The translations under genes and the position numbers were made by a program. The notes below the pieces were generated by a model. It did no database searches. It saw only the letters and a program-made list of their open reading frames with translations, and was not told the DNA's origin. A DNA stretch of 64,000 nt from NCBI GenBank assembly GCA_902793335.1, contig CADBCZ010000008.1:1-64000 (forward strand), given 5' to 3'. Of the stretch, positions 56,526-64,000 are shown piece by piece. Source of the DNA: an uncultured Lachnospiraceae bacterium (GTDB lineage Bacteria > Bacillota > Clostridia > Lachnospirales > Lachnospiraceae). Positions within the stretch are counted from its first letter, which is position 1. Each line of letters opens with the position of its first letter.

Positions 56526-58091
56526 TCACTTTGTATTCTTCTTGCCTTGTTTCACCTCATACATCATCTGATCACTCTCATGAATAAATTCATCTACATC
56601 TTCAATTTTTTCCTTTGCATGAGCCATACCAACACTTAAAGAAACCCCCAGTCTCATCCACTCAAACTCTTTCTCAATCTTTTTCTCAAGTTTTTCAGAA
56701 CGTTTTGTTAGTTCTTCTTCTGTAAGTTTTTCATCTGCAAGAACAGCAAACTCATCACCACCAAGTCTCGCAACAAGACTTTCAGGAAAAGCCTTAAGTA
56801 TTTCCTGCGAAGTCTTGATAAGAGCTTCATCTCCCTTATTGTGTCCTAATGTATCATTAATCTTCTTGAAATTATCCATGTCCATGAAAAGCACGGTAAG
56901 AGCTTCATCTGTATGAGCATTAATATAATCAAAGAAATATCTTCTGTTGTATAATCCTGTAAGCGCATCCGTATTAGCCTGCTTAAGTATAACCCTTTCA
57001 TACTCCCGTTCGCTTGTTATATCACGAAAGAAACAATAATGACCTGTTATGTTACCGAAATAATCACGAACCTCTTGTTCTGAAATATTGAATATATACT
57101 CTTTATCTCCTTCTTTATAAGAAACCTCTTCCTGGAAAAGATACATCTTATCATCATATTCTCTTGTCTTGATTGTTGTTGTTTTATTCTTCTTCCACGT
57201 ATTGTAATCAAAATCTTCAAGGTCACTATCCGAAATACCAAAGAACTCTTCAAAAATATCATTAACCTCTACAGCCTTCCAATCTTCATCACATATCATG
57301 ATTCCCATTGGGATATTATCAATGAGCATCGAAAGTTCAAGGCTTGTATTGTTAAGATCTGTCATATCATGACCTACTCCTACAATACCGGTAGCAACCC
57401 CGTCTCTGTCATATATAGGGGATCTGTATGTTATAAAATGCCTCATACCTGAGTCAGTCCTAACTATCTCATCTGCCATCACAAGAGCTCCCTTTTCCAT
57501 AGCCTCTTGTTCTGACTCAATATACCCAAGATTGCTGGTATTCTCACATTTATCGGAACTATCCCATATATCATCGTGTTTCTTACCGTGACACATTTCT
57601 CTGGTCTTATGTACCGTATTCTCAAATTTATCATTAACAAACCAGTGTTTGCCACCCTTATCCTTAAACCATATAAGATCTGGAAGACTATCACTTAGTG
57701 CCATCAACCAATTCTTATAGAGCCATGCATCATATCTCATGAGCATTAGGCGCATAGCACGATTAAACTCAAATTTGATATATTCTTCAGGCATTCCTGT
57801 AAGCCAAATATTTAAAATATTTCTTGGGAAGAAGCTTAGAGATTTAAAAATCAGACTCGAATCTCCGGCAAATATTATCATAATACCTGATTCGTTTTTG
57901 GAAAAATATGGAATCAATGCTTTGATACTGTCCGAAATGAGCAATATATCCTGCTGTCCGTCGTAATTACCAAACTTTTCTACAGTCTCATATTCAACCT
58001 CAACATTATTAACAGGCTCTGCACTCCTTAAAAGGTTTTCCATACCCTTATCACTATGACATATTTTCACCTTTAATTTAATGCTGTCCAT
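56526..58091 (-). CDS. PAS-PAS-GGDEF diguanylate cyclase
   Basis: The 521-residue soluble protein has an N-terminal receiver-like region without clear phosphorylation residues (about 1-120), two PAS domains (about 130-250 and 255-365) and a GGDEF domain. The signature RLGGDEFAV near residue 441 is intact, with DALTGLYNRRYF and FMDMDNFKKINDTLGHNKGD, so it should make c-di-GMP. The RxxD inhibitory site usually found before GGDEF is absent, so product inhibition there is unlikely. GGAGG lies seven bases before the ATG. It is the only clear diguanylate cyclase in the window and could oppose the EAL enzyme at 9.6-11.3 kb. Confidence 0.92.
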   Translation of the reverse strand: MDSIKLKVKICHSDKGMENLLRSAEPVNNVEVEYETVEKFGNYDGQQDILLISDSIKALIPYFSKNESGIMIIFAGDSSLIFKSLSFFPRNILNIWLTGMPEEYIKFEFNRAMRLMLMRYDAWLYKNWLMALSDSLPDLIWFKDKGGKHWFVNDKFENTVHKTREMCHGKKHDDIWDSSDKCENTSNLGYIESEQEAMEKGALVMADEIVRTDSGMRHFITYRSPIYDRDGVATGIVGVGHDMTDLNNTSLELSMLIDNIPMGIMICDEDWKAVEVNDIFEEFFGISDSDLEDFDYNTWKKNKTTTIKTREYDDKMYLFQEEVSYKEGDKEYIFNISEQEVRDYFGNITGHYCFFRDITSEREYERVILKQANTDALTGLYNRRYFFDYINAHTDEALTVLFMDMDNFKKINDTLGHNKGDEALIKTSQEILKAFPESLVARLGGDEFAVLADEKLTEEELTKRSEKLEKKIEKEFEWMRLGVSLSVGMAHAKEKIEDVDEFIHESDQMMYEVKQGKKNTK

Positions 58092-58137
58092 TCCGTATCC
58101 TCCGAATAATACCTTTAAGTAAATTACACATAGAATC

Positions 58138-58166
58138 AGTTTACCATAATTTTAATAAATCATCAA
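58138..58166 (-). promoter_or_regulatory. Promoter of the PAS-GGDEF gene
   Basis: On the minus strand TTGATG (58161-58166) and TAAACT (58138-58143) are 17 bases apart, and the -10 box is preceded by TGG. Confidence 0.55.
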
Positions 58167-58200
58167 GAAAAAACTATGTTTCAGAGTATTTACAAATTAA

Positions 58201-58239
58201 AAAACACACCCTAAAACATGTTATTTTAGGATGTGTTTT
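58201..58239 (-). terminator. Terminator of the CxxC-rich secreted protein gene
   Basis: AAAACACA and CCTAAAA pair with TTTTAGG and TGTGTTTT, one mismatch apart, and a run of Ts follows on the minus strand. It begins 14 bases past the stop codon. Confidence 0.85.
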
Positions 58240-58252
58240 GTTTATTAGTATA

Positions 58253-59449
58253 TTATTTTACATTGTACTTAAAGCTTTTCTTAACAGATGTTTTATTACC
58301 TGTTTTACTTACGGCATCAATAGTAATATTTGAACTTCCCTTTTTGCCGAGATTCATTGTAATCTTTGCACCACTTTTTATCTTCTTAGTAGTGTCCGGA
58401 TTATAAAGAAATGCATCAGAATCATAGGTAATCTCATGATAGCTTGCATTTTTTGCTTTTTTAAATGTAACTTTATATGTCACAGCATAGTAGTTATAAT
58501 AATATCCTTTATGCCATTTGTTAAATGAATCCCAATATCCTTTTTTCCAGCGTTTCTTCTTAACACTTTTAACTTTTTTAAGCTTAATACCTGAAACTTT
58601 ACCCGGCTGAACTCTGACAAAACCACATTCAGTACATTTGTCACCTGACCATGTATGACCTGTATCACCAGTAAGAGTATTTCCACATTTACACTGCTTC
58701 TTTACTGTATGTGTTTCAGGACCTGATGATGTAACGCTGATAACTTTATCAAATGTACAATCTTCAGACTTTGTCTGATTACACTTTGAACATTTATAAT
58801 CGTGTGATTTTAATGAACCATCACTTGTATTCCACGATTTGTTGCTGCTTTGAAGTTCCCATGAACAATCCTCTTCACCCATCTCAAGTTCAGTCTGTCC
58901 ACAGGTTTCACATTTTCCAATAACTTTATGTTTTCCGTTATAGCCGTTATAATAATTAGTTACCGTCTTCTTCTCATGTGTGCATATCCATTTACAAACA
59001 GAACAATACTTGTCCCCTTTAGAGAAATCATGTGAACAAGCCTCACCACATGTCTTACATTTTCCTGTAGAAGCATCCCAGTCATGAGTATGTACCGCTT
59101 CAAATTTCAATGTAATAGTTTTATTGTTATAACCACTTTTATCAAGTCTGATCTCAAATTCTTCATCTTTGCTCAAACGCTTATTTTGATCTAAACCGCC
59201 ATAAGTATCATACGGATATGTAAGTTTTCCCTCATTATCAGAAACAACCGTAAGTTTAATCCATGATGATCCTGTAGCAGCCATACTGCTATCAACAGTA
59301 AGTGTATAATCAGCCGTTTCTTTCAAATGATATTTGCCGTAATCATCAGCAGTAAGTTCTGCAGCACTAGCCTTAGTGCTAAACCCTAAAACCATAAATG
59401 CAGTCATAACTAACGAAAACATCATCATTGCAGTTTTCCATAGTTTCAT
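58253..59449 (-). CDS. Secreted CxxC/His-rich protein
   Basis: The 398-residue protein has a signal peptide (KTAMMMFSLVMTAFMVLGF, cut near ASA at about residue 29). A beta-rich domain is followed by a region with repeated cysteine pairs, including CKTCGEACSHDF, CSVCKW, CETCGQ, CSKCNQ and CTECGF, each with nearby histidines, and then a basic C-terminal domain rich in Tyr and Lys. The pairs look like small zinc-ribbon units outside the cell. The best ribosome site (GGAGGAG) is about 20 bases upstream of this ATG, too far, and serves instead a five-codon frame that overlaps the start. No enzyme motif or anchor is visible. Confidence 0.82.
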   Translation of the reverse strand: MKLWKTAMMMFSLVMTAFMVLGFSTKASAAELTADDYGKYHLKETADYTLTVDSSMAATGSSWIKLTVVSDNEGKLTYPYDTYGGLDQNKRLSKDEEFEIRLDKSGYNNKTITLKFEAVHTHDWDASTGKCKTCGEACSHDFSKGDKYCSVCKWICTHEKKTVTNYYNGYNGKHKVIGKCETCGQTELEMGEEDCSWELQSSNKSWNTSDGSLKSHDYKCSKCNQTKSEDCTFDKVISVTSSGPETHTVKKQCKCGNTLTGDTGHTWSGDKCTECGFVRVQPGKVSGIKLKKVKSVKKKRWKKGYWDSFNKWHKGYYYNYYAVTYKVTFKKAKNASYHEITYDSDAFLYNPDTTKKIKSGAKITMNLGKKGSSNITIDAVSKTGNKTSVKKSFKYNVK

Positions 59450-59463
59450 TTTTTAAATTTCAT
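59446..59463 (-). promoter_or_regulatory. Five-codon leader frame overlapping the start of the CxxC-rich gene
   Basis: ATG at 59463 follows GGAGGAG at good spacing and codes for MKFKK before TGA, whose last two bases of context form ATGA with the start of the main gene. One more A in the adjoining A-run would fuse the two into a longer basic signal-peptide start. It is either a translational coupling device, a slippage site, or a sequence error. Confidence 0.5.
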
Positions 59464-59494
59464 AAAACTCCTCCTAACATTAATATACATAGAC

Positions 59495-59523
59495 ATTATA
59501 CACATCTATCTGCATTTACACAA
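59495..59523 (-). promoter_or_regulatory. Promoter of the CxxC-rich secreted protein gene
   Basis: On the minus strand TTGTGT (59518-59523) and TATAAT (59495-59500) are 17 bases apart, about 30 bases before the first ATG. Confidence 0.6.
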
Positions 59524-59599
59524 GTTTTTTTCCAACCCTCCTTCTTATAATCATCGCCAATTACTTAAGCTAAATCCAATTACTATCACAAATAAAAAC

Positions 59600-59628
59600 A
59601 CACCCGAAAACATAATGTTTCCGGGTGT
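59600..59628 (-). terminator. Terminator of the five-repeat secreted protein gene
   Basis: ACACCCG (59600-59606) pairs with CGGGTGT (59622-59628), the stem continues with AAA/TTT past one bulged base, and five Ts follow on the minus strand. Confidence 0.8.
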
Positions 59629-59690
59629 TATTCATATCATTTTTAATTATCGCTTATAAGCCTTGGCTTGCATCTTTTGAAAACGGCTAA

Positions 59691-62600
59691 CTACTCACTC
59701 ACCGGTTCTCTTACATCTACAACAAGCGATTTCCATGAATCACTGAAAATATACCACTCAAGATCAAACGGATCCTGGTATACCTTCAACAGTCTTGGTG
59801 AATCAGCGCCTGATGATTTGACAACAACAGTATATATCTTGGTTTCATAATCATCAGACCATATTCCGTCATATGCATAGTCCTCAACAACAACAGATGT
59901 CGAATCAGTAATATATCCATTTTCAGGCGATGAACCGTCAAAATATGAATTACCGATATATGTATACTTATTGTTCTGTTTCATTGCATTTGACATGAAT
60001 TTCTTACTCTGATTGTTATACACATCAGAACCTATTGTCTTGCTTGTCGGTGATTCACACAACGCTTCCATCATCTCATCCACATCATCTGCCGTCTCAG
60101 GCGTCCACGATTTAAGTGCTGATATATATAGCGCTGCAACAACAAATCTTCCATTATCATTCTCGAGATTAGTAACATTACGATTAAGATCATCCTTTGT
60201 AACTAACTGTCCTTGTCTGCTGATCTTTTTAAGTTCCTCTGCATTTTGAGGAACACCTGCAAACGTTATTGTTTTTTGAACATATTTACCATTCTTAACC
60301 GACTCTTCTCCTGTAGCTTCATCTACTACAGTATATTTACCATCAATCTCTTTACTTACAATTTCCGGCTGTTCAGAATCACTATAATCACTTCTAGGTG
60401 TTGCAGTCGATTTATTTGCCGGTTTCTTAATATCGACAATAAAGCTTCTCCAGCTGTCACTGAAAATGTACCATTCAAGATCAAACGGATCCTGATATAC
60501 CTTCAACAATCTTGGCGAATCAGCACCGGCAAACTTCATTACAACAGTATAAATGTAGCAGTTAAAATCATTAGACCAGATACCGTTATACGCGTAGTCC
60601 TCAAGAGTCACAGTGTACGGCTTGGTAGGTGTATAATCATTATATCTGTCAGCACCGGCAAAGTACGAGTTACCAAGATATGAATATTTACTGTTCTGTT
60701 TCATTGCAGATGTCATCTGAGAAACACTGTAACTGCTATACACATCTTCTCCAAGTGCTTTTGTAGTAGGTGATTCACAAAGAAGTTCCATCATTGCATC
60801 AACATCTGTTGATGTTTCCTGTGTCCATGATTTAAGAGCTGCACAGTATAGAGCTGCAACCTTAAAACGGCCATCATCATTGTCAAGATCAGGTACCTTC
60901 TTTCCTGTAGAATCAGTAATAAGAGCAGGTCCCTGTCTGCTAATCTTTTTAAGTGATGCAGCATCAGAAGGAACCGAATCTCCAAATACTATCTCCTTCT
61001 TAACAAACGAACCATCTTTAATTTCCTCTTTACCTGTCTCCTCGTCAAATACCACATATTTTCCATTAACCGAACCCGATTTTACCTGTGGCTGATCAGA
61101 ATCAACATAATCAGTTCTCGGAGTTGCTGTCGATGAAGGAACAGGATTTTTGATATCGGAGCAAAAGCTCTTCCAGCTATCACTGAAGATATACCATTGA
61201 TTATCATATGGATCCTGATAAATCTTTAAAAGTCTTTCAGAATCTGCACCACCAAATCTTGATATCACTGTATAGATATATGTATTGTAATCATTAGACC
61301 ATACACCGTCATATACATAATCTTCAACAGTTACCGCAAGTGGTTCACTTGGTGTATAATTATTAAATCTGTCTGCACCGTCAAAATATGAATTACCTAA
61401 TATCTCATATTTGTATTGTTCAGTAAGTCCAACCTTCTTATCCAACACATTAGTTTTCATGAAATCCTGGCTGTAATTATTAAATACATCCGAGCCCAAA
61501 GCACATGATGTCGGAGACTCACACAAAAGTTCCATCATCTTATAAGCTTCTGAATAATTATATTTATCAAGCTTTTTAAGTGTTGCAAAATACGCTGCAA
61601 TTGTCATAAATCTTCCAAGATCATCCGATTTATCTGCTTTGACATTACCGGTCTTTCCTACCTTTTCATAATCTCCGCCACGATTAATCTTCTTGAGCGT
61701 ATCTGCTGAAGTAGGTAAAACATTCTTTCCATTGTTGGTAAATGTTACCTTTGCCTGCTGCATGGTGATTGGATAATTCTGGGTATTACCCTCCTCATCT
61801 TCTTTAGAAAATTTCCTTTCAACCTCAGCAAGGGCTATAACAGGCTGATCCTCATCGTCATATGTGATATCCTTTCTGTCAGGATATTTCTCATAGAATT
61901 TATCAAGCACTTCTTCTTTTGACAGTATAGGATTCTTTACATCAGATATAAAACTCTTATAAGTATCACTAAATATATACCAGCGAAGATCAAACGGATC
62001 CTGGTACATCTTAAGTAATCTCTCTGTATCTGCCCCATCAAATCTTGCTATAACAGTATAAATCATACACTGATAGTCATCTGACCATATTCCATCATAA
62101 ACATAATCTTCAACAGTTACTGAAAGTGGTTCATCAGGAGTATACATATTATAAGGACTTGCTCCATCAAAATATGAATCACCGATATATGTATACTTTG
62201 GATGACCCGGTATCAACTCTTTTGTGAGATTAGTCTTGAAGAATTCTTTTCCATAATTGGTAAATACATCCTCATCTAAGGCTTTAGATGTTGGTGATTC
62301 ACAAAGCAATTCCATCATATCATATACATCATCAGCTGTATCAGGTGTCCATGATTTAAGTGCCGCAAAATAAGCAGCAATTGTCATAAATCTTCCCGTA
62401 TCATTCTCAAGATCCGGTATCATCCTATTCTTATTATCAGGATCTACAATAAGTGCCGGTCCACTACGATCAATAGAATTTAAAGAACTGCCATCTGTAG
62501 GAAGCACACTCTTGCTTTCATTTTTAAATGATATCTGTGCTTGTGTAATTGGCTGCTTAACAATCTTGCTTGTGTCATTAGGATCCTGGGCATCTCTGTT

Positions 62601-63959
62601 AACTATCTTTGTTTTAACAACAGGCTGATCACTTTCCTTATAATCAACAGGGTTCAGATAATTTGCCACCTCTGAATCAGTTATTCGAGGTCTTCTTATA
62701 TCCGCAGTAAATCCCATATATGTATCGCTGAAAATATACCACTGTCCATCTTCTTTGTCCTTATATACAGAAAGCGCTCTTTCCGAATCCGCACCAGCAA
62801 AACGAACAATTATCTTATAAATATCTGTGCCGTAAGTAGTTGATGGTTCTGCAGCATATACAAAATCTTCCAGCACAACAGCAGGTGGATTATCCGGTGT
62901 ATACTGATTTTCAGGTGTTGCGCCTTTAAAGTATGCATTTCCCATATAAGTATACTTAACTACTCCATTAATCTTCTTCTTCAAATTAAGCTTAGTATTC
63001 TGAGCTGTTGACGCACCGTAAGTTCCACCAACTTTCTTAGCTGTAGGTGAATCTATAAGTACCCTCATCATATTATCAAATTCACTCTCATTTTGTGGGT
63101 CGTATGCTTTTAAAGCACAGAAATAAAGTGCAGCTACAAGGAACCTTCCGTCATCTTCTTCTATTGCAGCATCTATACCGCCGCCACTTCGATCTATCCA
63201 ACTCAACTGCTCGGCTGTGGAAGGAAGATGATATTTTCCATCCTTATCCTTCTTATTCCACTTAATTGTATATTTCTGGATTTCCTCGTCTATTATCTTC
63301 TCCACACCATCTTCTTTTCTTGTAGCTTTTCTATCAACCCATTCATAAGAAGTCTTCGGCGTAACAAGAGTCTTTAATTCTTCATTTGATATCAAAGAAT
63401 CATCTCCTTCATTACCGGATTCATCCGATGTTCCAGGTGTCGTTTGCGTTTCTGAACCCGGTGCACTTGGTGTTGTCTGTGTTTCCGAGCTTGGTGTACT
63501 TGGCGTTGTCTGTGTTTCCGAGCTTGGTGTACTTGGCGTTGTCTGTGTTTCCGAGCTTGGTGTACTTGGTGTTGTAGATGTATCCGTCTTCTTCTCAGTA
63601 CTATTCTGTTCAGTAGTACTCTCCTCTGTGTTCACCTTTTTCTTAACAGTAACTTTACAGGTATACTTGCTACCCTTTACCTTTGCAGTAATCGTAGCTT
63701 TTCCGGCTTTCTTAGCCTTAACCTTACCTGAGCTCGATACAGTGGCAACTTTCTTTTTGTTGGAACTCCACTTAACTCCTTTAATTTTCTTTTTACCGTT
63801 TTTTACAGTCAATATCTTACTTTGTCCGACTGTCATCGTAAGCTTTTTAGCAGATATTTTGGTCTTTGATGCCGCGCTTACACTCTGTACCGGTGAGAAC
63901 AGGCCGATCACTAATGTAACCGCCAATGCAAAACCGGTAAATCTCTTGATACTCTTCAT
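59691..63959 (-). CDS. Large secreted protein with Big_2 domain and five ~240-residue repeats
   Basis: The 1422-residue protein has a signal peptide (about residues 1-30), a Big_2-type Ig-like domain at about 33-107 (VKWSSNKKKVATVSSSGKVK) and a Thr/Ser/Pro/Glu linker at 112-190 that includes an 11-residue tandem repeat. After that come five copies of one unit. Each has GRF-x-x-AALY, a CESPTSKALG-like stretch (DSPTAK in the first), YTYIGNSYFDGA, a VEDYVYDGIWSDDY segment, and ends in a VYQDPFDLEWYIFSDSW-like signature. The Trp of that signature falls at residues 407, 660, 922, 1163 and 1402. The last two copies are the most alike, suggesting recent duplication. I do not recognise the unit. There is no sortase motif. 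GGAGG lies six bases before the ATG. Confidence 0.88.
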   Translation of the reverse strand: MKSIKRFTGFALAVTLVIGLFSPVQSVSAASKTKISAKKLTMTVGQSKILTVKNGKKKIKGVKWSSNKKKVATVSSSGKVKAKKAGKATITAKVKGSKYTCKVTVKKKVNTEESTTEQNSTEKKTDTSTTPSTPSSETQTTPSTPSSETQTTPSTPSSETQTTPSAPGSETQTTPGTSDESGNEGDDSLISNEELKTLVTPKTSYEWVDRKATRKEDGVEKIIDEEIQKYTIKWNKKDKDGKYHLPSTAEQLSWIDRSGGGIDAAIEEDDGRFLVAALYFCALKAYDPQNESEFDNMMRVLIDSPTAKKVGGTYGASTAQNTKLNLKKKINGVVKYTYMGNAYFKGATPENQYTPDNPPAVVLEDFVYAAEPSTTYGTDIYKIIVRFAGADSERALSVYKDKEDGQWYIFSDTYMGFTADIRRPRITDSEVANYLNPVDYKESDQPVVKTKIVNRDAQDPNDTSKIVKQPITQAQISFKNESKSVLPTDGSSLNSIDRSGPALIVDPDNKNRMIPDLENDTGRFMTIAAYFAALKSWTPDTADDVYDMMELLCESPTSKALDEDVFTNYGKEFFKTNLTKELIPGHPKYTYIGDSYFDGASPYNMYTPDEPLSVTVEDYVYDGIWSDDYQCMIYTVIARFDGADTERLLKMYQDPFDLRWYIFSDTYKSFISDVKNPILSKEEVLDKFYEKYPDRKDITYDDEDQPVIALAEVERKFSKEDEEGNTQNYPITMQQAKVTFTNNGKNVLPTSADTLKKINRGGDYEKVGKTGNVKADKSDDLGRFMTIAAYFATLKKLDKYNYSEAYKMMELLCESPTSCALGSDVFNNYSQDFMKTNVLDKKVGLTEQYKYEILGNSYFDGADRFNNYTPSEPLAVTVEDYVYDGVWSNDYNTYIYTVISRFGGADSERLLKIYQDPYDNQWYIFSDSWKSFCSDIKNPVPSSTATPRTDYVDSDQPQVKSGSVNGKYVVFDEETGKEEIKDGSFVKKEIVFGDSVPSDAASLKKISRQGPALITDSTGKKVPDLDNDDGRFKVAALYCAALKSWTQETSTDVDAMMELLCESPTTKALGEDVYSSYSVSQMTSAMKQNSKYSYLGNSYFAGADRYNDYTPTKPYTVTLEDYAYNGIWSNDFNCYIYTVVMKFAGADSPRLLKVYQDPFDLEWYIFSDSWRSFIVDIKKPANKSTATPRSDYSDSEQPEIVSKEIDGKYTVVDEATGEESVKNGKYVQKTITFAGVPQNAEELKKISRQGQLVTKDDLNRNVTNLENDNGRFVVAALYISALKSWTPETADDVDEMMEALCESPTSKTIGSDVYNNQSKKFMSNAMKQNNKYTYIGNSYFDGSSPENGYITDSTSVVVEDYAYDGIWSDDYETKIYTVVVKSSGADSPRLLKVYQDPFDLEWYIFSDSWKSLVVDVREPVSE
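63439..63570 (-). repeat. 33-base tandem repeat coding for PSSETQTTPST
   Basis: Three copies that are identical apart from the last base lie at 63472-63504, 63505-63537 and 63538-63570, with a diverged copy at 63439-63471. Each 33-base unit keeps the frame and adds 11 linker residues. The near-identity in DNA suggests recent expansion and probable length variation between strains. Confidence 0.9.
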
Positions 63960-63984
63960 ACTATCCCTCCATTTTTTTAAGGTA

Positions 63985-63999
63985 GTGTCAAACTGACAC
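63985..63999. repeat. Palindrome at the right window edge
   Basis: GTGTCA-aac-TGACAC lies about 15 bases upstream of the ribosome site of the five-repeat gene. It may be an operator or the end of a mobile element cut off by the window. Confidence 0.35.
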
Positions 64000-64000
64000 C

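Noticed and set aside
63439..63570. 33-base repeats as a CRISPR array
   Set aside because: Units are contiguous with no spacers and lie in frame inside a coding gene; no cas genes are present.

Overview
The window looks like chromosomal DNA of a Gram-positive, low-GC (roughly 35-40% by eye) anaerobic Firmicute, most likely a Lachnospiraceae (clostridial cluster XIVa) member. The signs are a SpoIIAA-SpoIIAB-SigF operon, AddAB rather than RecBCD, ClpC, an LTA-synthase-like protein, strong GGAGG ribosome binding sites, and several protein families (DUF4428-type, zinc-ribbon/TPR membrane proteins, CxxC-rich and Big_2 secreted proteins) typical of that family. Genus cannot be fixed from the sequence alone. 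I see no rRNA, tRNA, CRISPR array, prophage or complete insertion sequence. No gene-free stretch exceeds 300 bases.

Layout: 0-2 kb holds a chemoreceptor and, at the left edge, a strong promoter firing out of the window. 2-6.5 kb: clpC, a small conserved protein and radA. 6.5-9.5 kb: purM-purN-purD. 9.6-16.6 kb: a co-oriented module of a giant J-like/TPR protein, an HscC-like Hsp70 and a c-di-GMP phosphodiesterase whose start abuts the Hsp70 stop. 16.7-18.2 kb: purC and purE, convergent around a bidirectional terminator. 18.3-20.9 kb: a secreted NlpC/P60 hydrolase and aroB. 21-22.7 kb: the forespore sigma operon spoIIAA-spoIIAB-sigF. 22.8-33.4 kb: addB-addA-queF-folC, a 49-residue protein and a zinc-ribbon/TPR membrane protein, tightly spaced and ended by a strong terminator. 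33.6-39.6 kb: a small membrane protein, a beta-helix transferase-like protein, topB, a signal-less BMP-domain protein and a phosphoesterase. 39.6-42.7 kb: a CaCA-type exchanger and an M29 aminopeptidase. 42.7-49 kb: an envelope-looking cluster (condensation-fold acyltransferase, zinc-ribbon membrane protein, HSL-type esterase, LTA-synthase-like enzyme, VanZ, small membrane protein). 49-53.5 kb: typA/bipA and glgB. 53.6-64 kb: three secreted proteins, including a 1422-residue protein with five copies of a ~240-residue unit, interspersed with a DUF4428-type protein and a PAS-GGDEF cyclase.

Functionally the window mixes housekeeping (purines, folate, queuosine, shikimate, recombination, glycogen, proteostasis) with envelope and signalling genes of unclear role. 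The best candidates for something undescribed are the Hsp70 / NPE-motif J-TPR / EAL module, the cytosolic BMP protein with a ParB-like N-terminal motif, the acyltransferase-esterase-LTA-synthase-like cluster, and an unexplained GC-rich, hairpin-forming segment at about 55.48-55.58 kb. Start sites were chosen from visible ribosome binding sites and often differ from the longest reading frame.
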